Under the pieces are notes generated by a model. That model was not told the DNA's origin, did not search any database, and worked only from the letters and a program-made list of their open reading frames with translations. The position numbers and the translations under genes were made by a program. A stretch of 64,000 nt of DNA from Auriscalpium vulgare. Lineage: Eukaryota > Basidiomycota > Agaricomycetes > Russulales > Auriscalpiaceae. This document shows positions 11,319 to 22,831 of the stretch, piece after piece. The DNA is taken from positions 186,001 to 250,000 of the forward strand of contig JAHBBC010000026.1 of NCBI GenBank assembly GCA_019915015.1, given 5' to 3'. The first letter of the stretch is position 1, and each line of letters opens with the position of its first letter.

Positions 11319-12490
11319 GTAAGGTGAGAAAATGCGGGCTGAACGCGTCTTCTCAACTAGGTGGGCACGGACTCGGACGCTGGAAAAAAATCAAGAAGCT
11401 CACGGTGCGGGCCATTGCGGGCGGTTTTTGTTGGGACGGAATGATAGCATGCAGAAGAGGAAAATTGAATAAACCACAGAGCGACGGGAAATGGCAAAAG
11501 AGGGTCGGGAGGCTAGCACGATGCGCAGGAGAGGCGCCGGGTTCGACACCTGCAGCTTTGCAAGACGCTGCCGCAAATTTTTTAAAAAAAGACCGGACGA
11601 CAGTGAACGACAGTGAGGGGGTGGTGGTGGTTGCCAGAGAAAAGGAGTGGGAGTACCGTGAGCTGGGTGGCAGTATTTGGTTGATCAGAACGCCGTGGCG
11701 CGTCTGTGGCGCGAGCACAAGCGCGTCTAATTGATGGTCTGAGCGCGTCCGGGACGCGTCTTGCCCCAAGCCACCTACCCCGGACGCCTCTCGTCTCTCC
11801 GTCTTGTCGACAACCTCTTTCCCCTCGACGCGCGCCGCCTCCTCCTCATTTGCATTTATCCCTTACCCCACCCCTCAGTCCACATACGTCAGCGCCACGT
11901 CGAGCGCAACGCGCACTGGTCCGCCTGGTCCGTCGCATACGGTGCGTATCGCGCTCTTCCCCTCCCTCTCTCGCTCACAGTCAACGCAGACGCTATCCGT
12001 CGAGACGAGGAAGGCCGTCGACCGCCTGCGAGAAACCCGAACGCAAGACCAAAAGCGTTCCCGAGGCGAGTGGGCGCGGTCCTGCGTGCCAGGCATGCGG
12101 ATAGCGAGTGGGCATGGCCAGCGGCCAGTGAGAGTCGTCCAGGTGCGTGTGCTGTGCCGTGTCGACTCGGACTACCTGCGGCGTGCTGACGCTGCCGACG
12201 CTTTGCCCGCCGCTTTCAAACATATCCAGCAAGCATCCACCGCCCTCAAGGCTCGCCCCTTCGCCACGCCGGATGTTATGGGTGCGCGCCCGACTGCGTA
12301 TCGACGCCAACATCCGTCTCTCAATTGCCTCTATGCGAACAAGAACATGTTGGTGAGTTTTTCTAGCTACTATGGCATTCCTCTCGTCTTCTCAACCCCT
12401 GTTTGCCCCTCGACGCCCGCCCGCCGCCTCGTCTACCTCTATCGCCTTACCCCGACAACCCCCCCATAGCGCAGACGCACGCAGTCCGCC
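11319..12490. other. Upstream region of the dioxygenase, no recognisable gene
   Basis: Contains a poly-T/pyrimidine stretch near 11380, then at 11720-11765 a CTAATT element and an ACGCGT box like those upstream of the 8017 gene. The segment 11770-12480 is C/T-rich with several short open frames but no domain I recognise. It may be the 5' side of the captured fragments that follow. Confidence 0.4.
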
Positions 12491-12565
12491 CAGCAGGTCT
12501 ACACCACGCACGGCGGCGACGCACACCGCGGCAACTGGGGCCTCAAGCGCCCGCTCGCCGTGCGC
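12491..12565 (+). pseudogene. Fragment resembling mitochondrial ribosomal protein Mrp51 N-terminus
   Basis: One frame reads QQVYTTHGGDAHRGNWGLKR then PLAVR, the pattern I associate with the N-terminal region of fungal mitochondrial small-subunit protein Mrp51. After about 24 residues it changes abruptly to proline-rich sequence of a different type. Too short to be a gene. Identification is from memory of the family and could be wrong. Confidence 0.4.
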
Positions 12566-13480
12566 AACAACCCGCCGCCGCCGCCGCCGTTCGTCGGGAG
12601 CAACGCGCGCGGGTCCGAGAGCCAGCACATCGCGCAGCACCAGGCCGGCTCGCCCGCGGAGTACAAGGACCGCAGGCGGCGCGGCGTGAAGGAGAAGGAG
12701 GTCGAGGTGCCCGCGCCCGCGCCGCCGGAGCCGCCGCCGAAGAAGGAGCGCAAGAAGCGCAAGGCGGCGACGCAGCAGCAGCGGCAGCAGCGCAGGCTCG
12801 AGGAGGGCGGGCGCGACGACACGCCGAAGCCGTACTCGGACGCGCGCGGGCAGCCGCTCAACCAGCCACCGCCGTTCAAGGTCGCGGAGGGGTACTCCGC
12901 CAAAAGGAACGATTCGCCCGAGCCAGGGAGCTCGAACGGCTCCGCGTCGGTCACGCGCTCCGTGCAGCCGTCGCCGACCAGCGCCGCGCCCATGCCGCCC
13001 GTCAGCGCGCTCGACGAGGAGTACGACCCGTCCCCGCGCTCGACGAGGAGTACGACGAGGGCGTCGCGGAGACGCTGATGGGCCTCGCGGCCGGCGGCTT
13101 CCACGGCAGCATGAGCGGGCCCGCGCACCCTCCCGCGCCGCGCCCGATCTCGCGCTCGCCGTCCGTGCGCTCGCACCACGGGTCCGTCTCGTCGACGCGC
13201 TCCCACCACACGCCGCCCGGCACGCTCGCGGGGGGCAGCGGGCCGCTGAAGCGGCCGCTCAGCCCTGCGGACGACGGCGAGGCGAGCAAGCGCACGAAGA
13301 TGGAGGCGCCGCCCGCGGGGCGTCGCGGGTCGTCGCCAATGCCCTCGCGCCCGTCGCCGATGCCGTTCCACAAGCAGACGACGTCGACGTCGCGCTCGCC
13401 GCCGCAGGAGAGAACGAAGCACGCGAGCTACCCGTCGAGCCCGCAGCTCCCCGCCGTGCTCCCGCCGCACGACGCTGAAT
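12566..13480 (+). pseudogene. Fragment resembling C-terminal region of an Ssn6/Cyc8-type corepressor, frameshifted
   Basis: A very GC-rich open frame encodes Pro/Arg/Lys/Gln-rich low-complexity sequence leading to SALDEEYD. The downstream frame continues with EEYDEGVAETLMGLAAGG and a His/Ser/Pro-rich tail containing LKRPLSPADDGEASKR. This order resembles the tail of basidiomycete Ssn6/Cyc8. The two frames are separated by an imperfect tandem duplication of 29 bp (gcgctcgacgaggagtacga repeated at about 13006 and 13035). The 29-bp insertion is not a multiple of three and shifts the frame. There is no N-terminal TPR region. A displaced, broken gene piece is the best reading. Confidence 0.5.
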
Positions 13481-13496
13481 ATGCTCGGCGCGACCG

Positions 13497-13653
13497 TGCA
13501 AGGTGTCGCACCGTGACGTCTCGTTCGTCGCGTCCTGGTAGACCGCGACGCCGAGCGGGCAGAGCGCGAGCGGGTCGACGCTGGCCTGCGGCGTGAACGC
13601 GTTGCCGACGTTGTTCACGCCCAGCGCGACCGCGAACCATCGTGCGTCCTTCA
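13497..13653 (-). pseudogene. Fragment resembling an amidohydrolase-superfamily enzyme
   Basis: On the minus strand about 50 codons read MKDARWFAVALGVNNVGNAF followed by TPQASVDPLALCPLGVAVYQ. The VNNVGNAF...DPLALCPLGVAVYQ pattern recalls fungal metal-dependent amidohydrolases of the deaminase type. It abuts the Ssn6-like fragment in the opposite orientation and is far too short for the family (usually over 400 aa). The family call is tentative. Confidence 0.35.
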
Positions 13654-13755
13654 TCGCTTGCATTCAAACCACGCTCAACCGGTTGCACGCAGCGCATTGT
13701 ATGTAAATTGTGTGTAAAATACTATGTAAAATACTATGAATGCAGTCCATCATAT

Positions 13756-16700
13756 CTAATTACCCCCACGGCGTCGCGAATGTTCACCCCGGGGAAGGAG
13801 CAGAGGGACCTTCCCCGTTCCCTTCCCGATGCGCCCCAGGCTGGCTTCTGCTGCCTTGTCGAGCTCCTTTCGCGCTCTATCAGCTGCTTTAACGGCGCGA
13901 TCGGCCGCGTCTATACGACGCTTCTTCTGCGGATGGTCAACGTCGTCTGGCTGGTCAGCCTCCAGGAGTGCAGCCGATGTGCGCCGGACATGTTGATCAG
14001 CTTGAGAAAACCGTGTATTAGCATCCATGAGTCTCGTATTTGCCGTCTCAATTCCACGATCCTCTGCCAAGAGCGCTTTGAACCGGGCCGTTTCTGAGAA
14101 AGAGCAGGTAAATTGAGTGAACGCAGTAAATCGGGATGCACCACGTACGCTGTCGTCGGAGATTTCGAAGACTAAGCTCAGATGGTGCACCTGTATGAAA
14201 GGTGCCACGAACTCCTGTGATCTCGTGGGCCTACGTACATTTTATGAGCAGTAAACAGTGAGGATGTCGGAAAAATTGGCTCACCTGCAGGGTCTTGAGC
14301 TTGAAGCTATCGAAGCGCTGTGCATGGCTGACTCCGCTGACGAGAGTACAGCCTGTACCCTCGCGATTGACGTCGGCATGTGCGGCCTCGATTAAGTTGC
14401 TGTTACGATCACCTGCTTGCCAGATGTCGAGGGGTATATGGCTCTTGCTCCAACACATGCCCGGGAAAGCGAAATGGCTGCGCACTTTGTCTTGTACCCA
14501 TGCTGGATGGATGCTGGATCAGCGAAGATCGAGCGCAGTGCGGTGTACTCACCACTTCCCGGTCGACCGCCGTCGCGTTCAATGGCATGTACTGTGTCAT
14601 CCCAGCTGTCATGATTTATACACACCAGACTGCGCATGAGATGTTTGACTACGTCGGGGACCGCACACGTCTTGATATTACGATAGATGTGGACGGAGCA
14701 GAGCCGGAAGATACGTTGAAGGTGTTCGTAAGGTGTCAGGTCTGAGAGTAGCTTCTCTGGCTCATGAAAATCACGACGGTTCTGGACCGTTCGTGACACT
14801 GCACAAAGATGAAGGCCCAAGCCTCGACGAAGGTCAGCGTTTGTGCCGCTGGATGGTGCGCGACGTTGAGACATACCTTTAGCCTGCCCACCGTGCTGAT
14901 CGGCTGCCCAGTGAAGTATACCGGACCGGTGGTGAAGTGTCGCGCTGTGGATGTGCCGCCATCGAAGGCTCCTTCCGGTGTCTCGTTGGACGACTTCCTC
15001 GAGCTTCTGAAAGGCAAGAAAATGTGCCGCGGCGCTTTGCGAAGTCATGAAGATGCGGCAGAACACCAGCGCTGCGACGGCGTCAGCTTGAGTTGTCGAA
15101 GTTATCAGGCTAGAGAAAGAGTACAATACCGGTCTTGTTCATGCGGTCCCAACCTCCTAGCTCGAACTCGTAGAAGTCAGGCACACGGCGAAATGCAATA
15201 TCGCTTTGCAGATATTGCGCGTCATGCAGGCGCATGCTCTGCTCGCGTTCCATACACACGACGATACGGAGCGTGTCGCGTGATTTGCCGTCTGACGACT
15301 GTGATGGATCCCAGTGAGCTAGCGAGTCTAATGGGACCTCGTCCATGTAGCGGATATATTGCGCTACCGCCCGGTGAGCCATGTCTTCCTGCTTTTTGAG
15401 ATGCTCGAGCCCTAACAAGAAACGAGCGCTCAGTCGGTGGATAGATATCGTACGGAGCCATGATGTCTACCTTTCCACCCCGTTCCGAGAGGGAAGGCGC
15501 CAGCCTTGGCTTGCCGTATGTACGACTTGATGTGATCGCGGTTGGCGAGTGAGACATGGATGTCGCTGAGCGTCTGTGTCTCGATGTCGTGCAGTCGTTG
15601 CCTAAGGTAGGCTTGAACTGTCGTGTGCCGCAGAAGCTTGCGGGGCGTCATTTCGGCGAGATCATTTCCGAGGGAGTAGAGAAGCGTCAGAAGTTCGCGG
15701 CGGATAGAGGGCGGTGTCTTGGTAGGAAGTGGAATTGGATGTGTATGTGCTCGAGAGCACACAACGAGGACAAACGGGCAGGCTGATCGATACTCAGGCA
15801 GCGGCTCGTACATCTGGAAGCGGCTGGAGCACCCCAGCCTGACCATCTCGACTGCGACAACATTTCCGCTGCCCTCCTGGCGGTGGTCACGAGCTGTGGG
15901 AGATCGATATTAGCAACTGCGAACGTATGCAGAGGAGCACGCACGACAATGGACCCTCTGTGACGAATTATTGGCCACCGTTCGACAGCCTCCAACGTCT
16001 GTCGAGAGATCGGTCGCTTCTGAATCCGCTTCAATTGACTCGATAACGTCGAAGTCGTTGTTGAAAAGCGCCTCGAGGTAGTCCGCATCGTGAGAGCCTC
16101 GAGACACGGCGTAGTCGACCAAGTGGTGGCGGTTTGCTCTTGAGTGGTAGTGCTCACATCTGCGCCATTAAGACCATAAATCAGTACTCTGTGTGTATGA
16201 GTATGCTGTATGCTTACCGGACACGAGGGACCTCTTGCTCGTCATGCTCGAACAACAACCTGCCTTGACATCGACCCATTGGCTCCTCCAACCCACGACG
16301 ACGCTCTGCACGTGCATTTTCGAGCTCCAGGTTATCGAGGTAAGCTTGACTGTCCGGGTCGTAGGATGTATCTTCGAAGCGCGGAGCTGGACACCCGAGC
16401 TTGAGGTAGGCTGAGTACAGCGCGAGCGTCCTCTCGCGGACTTGTCGAACCGGCGTCGCAGTCTCCCTGCGCAGCAAGTCTGTGTCCTGTTCGAGACGCG
16501 CATACAGGTCTGCTCTCGATGCTTGTGTGTGGCAACTGTTGCGGATATCTTCCATGGCATACGGGCAAATCTTGCATCCTTGGCCTTACATTGTGCTCAG
16601 TTATTCATGTCTCGACGCTCATTCGCAGTGAGCAGACAGTAAACTACGTACATGTGCTATACGACATCCTGCAGGGAACCATGCGCTCATCTTCGTCTTG

Positions 16701-17057
16701 TAGCACCGGGACGGACACCGTCTTCGTTGCAGAACTCATACCCCTCGGCTCTCCTTGGGCATAGACGAAGTCTAAGAAGGGGGGCGACCACGCAGCAGGG
16801 TCGAGGCGGAACAGGTGCCCAATGAAGCCCGTCGAGCTGGTCTCCGGGTACTCGATAGCACCGACAGCGTCGTAGCGCAGCAGCTTCTCCAGTGTGATTT
16901 TTCGGGTCAAGCGCACGTCGCGCGAGACGGAGACTGCGTGCGACGGCAGCGGCGAGGCGTTGGTAGGAGGGGTGTCCGGGGCGAGCCTTGCATCCGGACG
17001 CGCAGATGCCTCGGGGCTGCTAGGGACTGGGTTCAGCAAGCTGGACAACGGAAGCAT
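13756..17057 (-). CDS. Transposase-like 931-aa protein of an uncharacterised basidiomycete family, intact
   Basis: Ten exons (17057-16652, 16584-16218, 16159-15945, 15893-15471, 15411-15130, 15071-14877, 14822-14553, 14502-14285, 14230-14149, 14093-13756) join with introns of 50-67 nt into one frame. After a Pro/Ser-rich N-terminus a cysteine set begins at 136 (C-x2-C-x2-C). The core has Asp541 in LQSDIAF, Asp622 in WAADQHGGQAKG, a C-x2-H-x3-N string in RLCSVHIYRNIK, and Glu758 in NSNLIEAAHADVNREG. That D-D-E order fits a MULE-like RNase H-fold transposase. The last 110 residues are a charged coiled coil ending GKGTGKVPLLLP. I know similar proteins as a large unnamed family in Agaricomycetes. 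Transposase activity is inference. Confidence 0.7.
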
Positions 17058-20000
17058 CGGCGGGCGACGCAGCTCGTAAGGAAGTGGCGAAGAGTGCAGC
17101 GCTGCACTCTGCTCTCCCCGTCGAGACCCCCTCGCGGCGTCTTAGTCGCTCGATGCGGAAGCGTACCTCTTGTCCCTCTTGTCCCTCATCGCTCTCTCAC
17201 CGGCGCCGAGGACCATGCTAACCGTCATGCTAACCGCCCGGGGCCATCGCAGCCGCCGCCTTGTGGACTCACCCATTGGCTGCGAGAGGAGTGCGAATGC
17301 ATCGGCCGACGTCGGGACATACTAGTGAAAATGGAGGAAATATGCCGATATATATTGAGGGACGTCGCTAGCCGACTCAGAGATCGCGGACAAGATGCGT
17401 CGGGGGCAGCGTGACAAGGGAGAGGTGCTAGGGTTCGGGTTTTGTGAACATAGACTAGGGTTTATGGTGAGGTACAAGGGAACGGGCAAACACCATAGAT
17501 AACGACACATATCAAGCTGTGTAATCAAGCTTACCGCCGGGATCTGTCAAATTTCGCGTATCGAACAATACCAATCAAGTCCTTACTCGCGCGCGCTCCG
17601 CTTTCCAACCTACTACATATAGGTGAGCGAGAAGCGCTTTCGTGGCCGCGGCATCTCTAACACGTTGCCTATCAGGTCTGCAAAGCCGTCCGCGTGCCGG
17701 AGATCGTCGGAGCGCCTGCCATCCGTGCTGATCGTATCGCAGCTTGCTCGCCAGGCGCCGTTGCGAGCCTTCCGCTCGCTCAACAATCGAGAGCACGAAG
17801 AGGACTACTACTATGAACATCTCGGAGCCAAACCCGTACGGCTCCTCCTGGAAAATCGCTCGATGTCGTCTGCATGCTGCTAACCCGCTTATGCGCAGCG
17901 TATATGCATATGCAGCATTCGGTGTCGAGTGCGCGCCGCCGCGTGTGCCAACACTACGTCGTCAAGTCTGCGGGAGCTTGTCAGCGCCGTGCGGTACGAC
18001 GGGAATCTGCTGCGAGCCGCTGGCGCCGGACGTGTGGTGGACAGCATATGGCGAGCGTATACTTATATGCTGTCTCTGATGAATCGCATGCTGATATGCG
18101 ACAAGACAGACGGACATTGGGCTCCTAGGACGTGTCTCGGAAATAGAATCAATCTCGCGCGGACGCTTACGACGCTGGTGGAAAACTGGCAGAACGACTT
18201 GCGGCTCTGAGAAGGTCATGGAAATGCTGCGCCTGACCTCTCGACCCACATCAACCCTATCGCAGCTGCGGGCAGCCGAAAATACACGGATGATCTTACT
18301 GTACGCCGCGCGTTCGCCCTCTCCATCATCACCGGTCCGTTTCTGAAGAGCAGTGTTTTGCAGGCCCCAGGCGACATAGGTACGAGAGCCTTCTAATGTC
18401 ATCTTGAGGTTGCTTTCTGACTTTCTGCGCGGAATTTCGTGTTGCAGAGCATAGATTCTGTAGCACACGCACGCGATCCGTCTCAAACACTCGTCACCAT
18501 CGACAGGCGCGGGTCAATCAGCGTCCCTACGTCGCCTACGAACCGCATCGCTGCAGGAGCGTCGCGATACTTGTTGGACGATCCTGCCAGTGTGACATTG
18601 ACGGCAGCGAGACGTAGGGTTACCTCGATTCCTGGTTCGCTTCATGTTGACAGGCATGCATGTCCGCAGGATGGCTGTATTTCGTTCCATGGGGCGTCGC
18701 GTCGGGCAATCTCAGCCACGCCGAAAGCCGATGGCGACCGTTGGGTCCGATTGTGCCGCACCCTCGAGCTGGCGGTGCCGGTACAGCCGGGAATTGGGCT
18801 CGATAAGGTCGCTCGAGGTGGACATGCGGCGGGCAGAAGATGGTGCGTGCCTGAACAATATTATCTCCGGCTTGTGCGGCCTAGAAGGCCCGCACGAATC
18901 GTCCCGGGCCAGGGTAAACAGCCCCTCAGACGTCGACGCTACTCGCTGGTTCTAGTCAACGCGGTCCGCAGCTGCCGTGATCCGAGCAAACGCGGAAGCG
19001 GACAGGTACTTACTCTCGGCGGTCAGAAGACAGTTTCGTTTCCGTGCGTGCCATCCTCGTTGTGTTTTGTTGTCTGGGATGCCAGTAACGCGACTGCTTA
19101 TTTGCAGCCAGCGCGGTTTATCACGATGGCGTCCGTCTGCGGTCGGCCCAGTGACGCGGAGAGGGCTATCGCTACCCGCGTGCCTCGTCGGCATCGCGAA
19201 TCTCCTGCTTGATGGTCGCGCAGCGCACGACTGGCCTGCTCCTTGGTCGCCCGTGTGGCGCATCTGCGACTGCTTCGAGATTGGGAGGAAGGTTCTAGAT
19301 TCGATTCCATGGCGGGGATGTTGTATGTATGTATGGATGGACGGATGTGCGTATGCGCCGCAACTGCAACATTGTGACGGTCTGTCCCCGTGCTGTGCCA
19401 GGAGAGATCTGTCTGTGGTATGCGTGTTGTTTGAGGCCAGCAGCTGTACATGCAGTCCCTTGGCGGGCATCGAGAGATCTGCTGCCATTGGCTGCTCTAA
19501 GTACGGCGTCACGTGAGTGCGACGCGGCCGCGCGCTATTTGGCCCCGCTCGTCGAGCCAAACACGGTGGCACCCTATTACGATTCCTACGAATCGTTGCT
19601 TATGTCATCCATATACAGCGTTTTTTCGACCCCATGCAACGATCATCTGTGTCGCCTTTTTTGGAAATTTGCTCCCACGCTATGTCAACTCACGACTTTA
19701 CCCCTCCTCATTTGCTCCACACAATATACACAAATGATTGCCTAAATACACGGATTACTAGGCCATGCAACATATACAGAAGTTGCAGAACAGTGATGTT
19801 GCGACAACTGAGATGCACCAGACAACACAGGCAGAAATACGATGATGTCACTCCGGGGTTTTAAATTACAATTAGAGCCCGAAATGATGTCATCACTCTT
19901 GATTTCACAACAACCACCTCAGGTGCAGCTGCACACCCAACTTATGTAAATTTTAATGCCCTCCAGTGAACAGTATTGCCCACCATGACTTAAATTTGGT

Positions 20001-20139
20001 ATCAGGGCCACTCCCAGTCGCGTTTTGGTGTCTAGTACATAGTGTCTCAAGACTATTATTTATGTATATATTTGATTATGTAACCAGAAACCCCCTCAGA
20101 GCGGAATCGTACTGCCGCGCTACGCGTCGGCCCACTCCC

Positions 20140-20295
20140 AGCAAGTATAAAGCGCTGCGAGCACCTCTCCCGCCAAACGATATCTCTCTCTCCCACCATG
20201 TCCCCGTCCCCGTCCCCGTCCTCTCGCGCCCGCGCGCTCCTCATCATGGCCCTTTCCCCTCTGCCCCACACAATCCAGAACGCAATGGTATGACA
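20140..20295 (+). repeat. Promoter/leader repeat copy with short hydrophobic reading frame
   Basis: TATAAA at 20147 is followed about 50 bp later by an ATG and a short frame with a Leu/Ile/Ala-rich stretch (ARALLIMALSPLPH). The same ctcctcatcctggccctttcc-type string follows TATA boxes at 48977 and 61733 and, on the minus strand, near 36600, 55080 and 57510. It may be the signal-peptide exon of a repeated secreted-protein gene that is now decayed. Confidence 0.4.
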
Positions 20296-21537
20296 GGCTC
20301 TGCTCTGCTCTGCTGCGCGGCCGCGTCGCTAACCCTGTGCATTCCCGGATCCAACAGCCGCACGCATCACGAGTAGTCTATTCGGGGGTATCGCAGGCCA
20401 CTACACCGAGCACCGGCAACGCACGCGCCTCATCTGCGTCTATACATATCTTCATGTCGCGCTTGTGCGTGCGTACATCTCTTCCTCCCGCTCTTCTTCT
20501 CATGCACCGGTGCTCAACGGCATGGTCTGTACACGCATCTGCAGGGAGGGATTCCCATCATGCCTGTCTAGAAGTACACTGCCGTATTCTCGCATCGATC
20601 AGCATCAGCCTTCCCTTTCTTCGTGTCCATGTATTTATTCACCCGAGCCGTGCGCCCAATGACTGCAATATATGTATCCAGGCCGCATTTTTGCTATTCA
20701 CTTAGTGACAGCTGGGTGTATGCGCAGCGGCTAGATGCTGTGCGACCCCCCCTCCGAGAGTCGACGTCCTGGCTCGCTCGAGCGCCCCCGCGTGCTCGCC
20801 TGGAGTACTTCCTGCTCGCGTCTGCGCGCCCGCAAGCGTGCTGTACTCGAGCACATACGAAGCCCGCCGCGGTGCCGGGGCACAAGTGCCGAGCGTAAAA
20901 CGCCGCGTGAGCGCTGGTCGACGCCAGCTGAGTGCATATACGACGCGCCTGTGAGTCGCAGTACTGTGCGCTGGGCATCCGAGCAGCGGCGCGAGAAGGG
21001 ATTGCTCGACGCGGGTGTCTGCGCATATATTTCAGGCAGCTCTATGCGTTCAGGAAAGCGACGCTTTCACTCTCCGCATCCAGGAAAGCCACGCTTCCTA
21101 GACCTCGTACGCTTCACTAAGTATGCGATACTCAAACCCTCCCCGCGGATTAGTCGCACAGAAGGAAGAAAGGCCGGCGTGCGTCGACCACGCGCGGCAG
21201 AGTCCTCCCGCAGGCCGTGTCCCCGCCATCTCAGGCGCCACGTTCCTGCTGCGACTTGCTCTTGCTTACCAGCGGCGACTCGCTGTGCGCATTGCGAGCG
21301 GCGGAATCGCTGCGTTGGCGTCGACGGTGGGCTGTCGACCGGAACCGGCGGCGGATATATGCGCGTCGATAGACGGGCGGGGATGTCGCGGCCGTTGGAG
21401 GGGTAGACGCGCAGGGATTGAGCGGGCGGGAACGCGCGCGCGGCTTTGGGGGACGATGAAGCGCAGGGGGACCGTGTGCAGAGCGGGAAGCGGGCCTGTA
21501 GTATTAGTGCGGACGATATGGATATGTGAGAGATAAG

Positions 21538-21781
21538 CGGCGGCAGAGCGCGCATATAAGCCACGTACCTCGCTCTAGCCGCCACATCCCGTACTCCTGA
21601 GGTCCCGACGCGCATGGCATCCCGCTCACATGGGACCGTTATTCCGTTGCATGCGCCCCGGCGGCAGAGCGCGCATATAAGCCACGTACCTCGCTCTAGC
21701 CGCCACATCCCGTACTCCTGAGGTCCCGACGCGCATGGCATCCCGCTCACATGGGACCGTTATTCCGTTGCATGCGCCCCG
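21538..21781 (+). repeat. Perfect 121-bp tandem duplication carrying TATA and ATG
   Basis: Bases 21540-21660 are repeated without mismatch at 21661-21781. Each unit contains gcgcatataagccac and, about 60 bp later, an ATG (21614 and 21735). The second ATG opens a frame of about 58 codons with no recognised domain. Identity of the two units implies a recent event or an assembly artefact. Confidence 0.85.
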
Positions 21782-22831
21782 TCTGGCTGCGCGCAGCCCG
21801 TGCCGGCGCACCCGATCCAAACATCCATCCCGCTGGGCCATTGCTCCGCACACGGGTGCGCGGAGCGACAGGGTCGGTCTACAGCGGTCCCGAGATACGT
21901 GCCGGTGAGGCGCCTTGTCCGTTGCTCGAGGTAGATGTGGATGTTGGTGGGAGGACTCCGAGGAGCGCGCCGGCCTTCAAGCCAGACGTTGCGCGCCCTC
22001 CGACGCAGAAGACAGGACCGGGGAATCTATGACATACGTGTGCGTTTTCTGCAGGTCTTATGTACCGTGAACCCGTGGGAGCGACGCGGAAACGATGAGC
22101 TTATGGATGGGATGGCGCACCAATCTAGACGCATCGTTGAGCGTCGGGGAGTCCGGTTGACCCAGATGTGCAGTGGTAGGGAAAGAGCGGCAATGACGAG
22201 CGTAGGATGCATGCATCCGCAGCGCAGTAATATTGGGGAGGAAGAACTAGTAGAGCGTTGGGTCGGTGACGTGGAAAGGCGAGCGTATGTGTCGGCGTAC
22301 CTGCCCGTCCGTCCCAACGACGCCTACATACTGGCAGGTCTTCCTTTGTCGCGATTGTGACCGACTCCGTGTATGATCAATAGCAAGAATCACACCGCCA
22401 GGCGTTAGCTAGCCGCACATCAGGAGAGTTTGAGGCTGGTGGAAGGAGGCGAGGAGGAAGGAGGAAGAAGATAAGCGCTGGGGGTCGCGTCATCAATCGC
22501 GCGCTGCCGCCGGGCGACACGTCCGAGTCGCCCACCACATCGTCTCCTGCAGTTCAAAAAACGAGTACTGGCCTCTGCAGCATCTTGTGAGAAAGAAGCC
22601 GATCCCGGTCAGCGCTCAGTAAACGGACGACAAGCCTCGAAGCTCCGAGATCGCTAACGCTCACGGTCGCTCGCACAAGACCCCACGCCACTTGGATAGA
22701 TGGACCGGCCCATACGTATATAATGTCTCTCATCTGGCTCTGCTCTTGTCTCAGTGAAGTCTGACCCGACGCATTCACACCATCATATTACAAGTCATGA
22801 TCTAGCGATTAAAAGGTGCGCGTGAACCTAG

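Larger units (their letters stand above)
17058..22831. other. Gene-poor repeat-rich interval
   Basis: I find no supportable gene. It holds a partial TTTGGC/GCCAAA promoter element (about 19540-19570), a short leader-like reading frame at 20198 (MSPSPSPSSRARALLIMALS) behind a TATAAA box at 20147, the 121-bp tandem duplication at 21538-21781, and a diverged repeat at 21900-22500 shared with 29500-30050. Long open frames such as one at 18439-19212 lack any domain, plausible splice continuation or codon pattern. Confidence 0.5.

Noticed and set aside
11535..11560. gggttcgacacc, resembling a tRNA T-loop
   Set aside because: No matching A-box or acceptor stem could be found around it. No tRNA was found elsewhere by eye.
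12499..13470. 323-codon open frame on the minus strand
   Set aside because: It is the antisense of the GC-rich Ssn6-like fragment; long antisense frames are expected at this GC content, and its Arg/Ala-rich product has no domain.
17425..17465. ctagggttcgggtttt and ctagggttt, telomere-like
   Set aside because: Only isolated matches; no tandem TTAGGG array is present.
18439..19212. 257-codon open frame
   Set aside because: No domain, no splice partner, arginine- and serine-rich composition typical of translated non-coding DNA, and comparable frames exist on the other strand.
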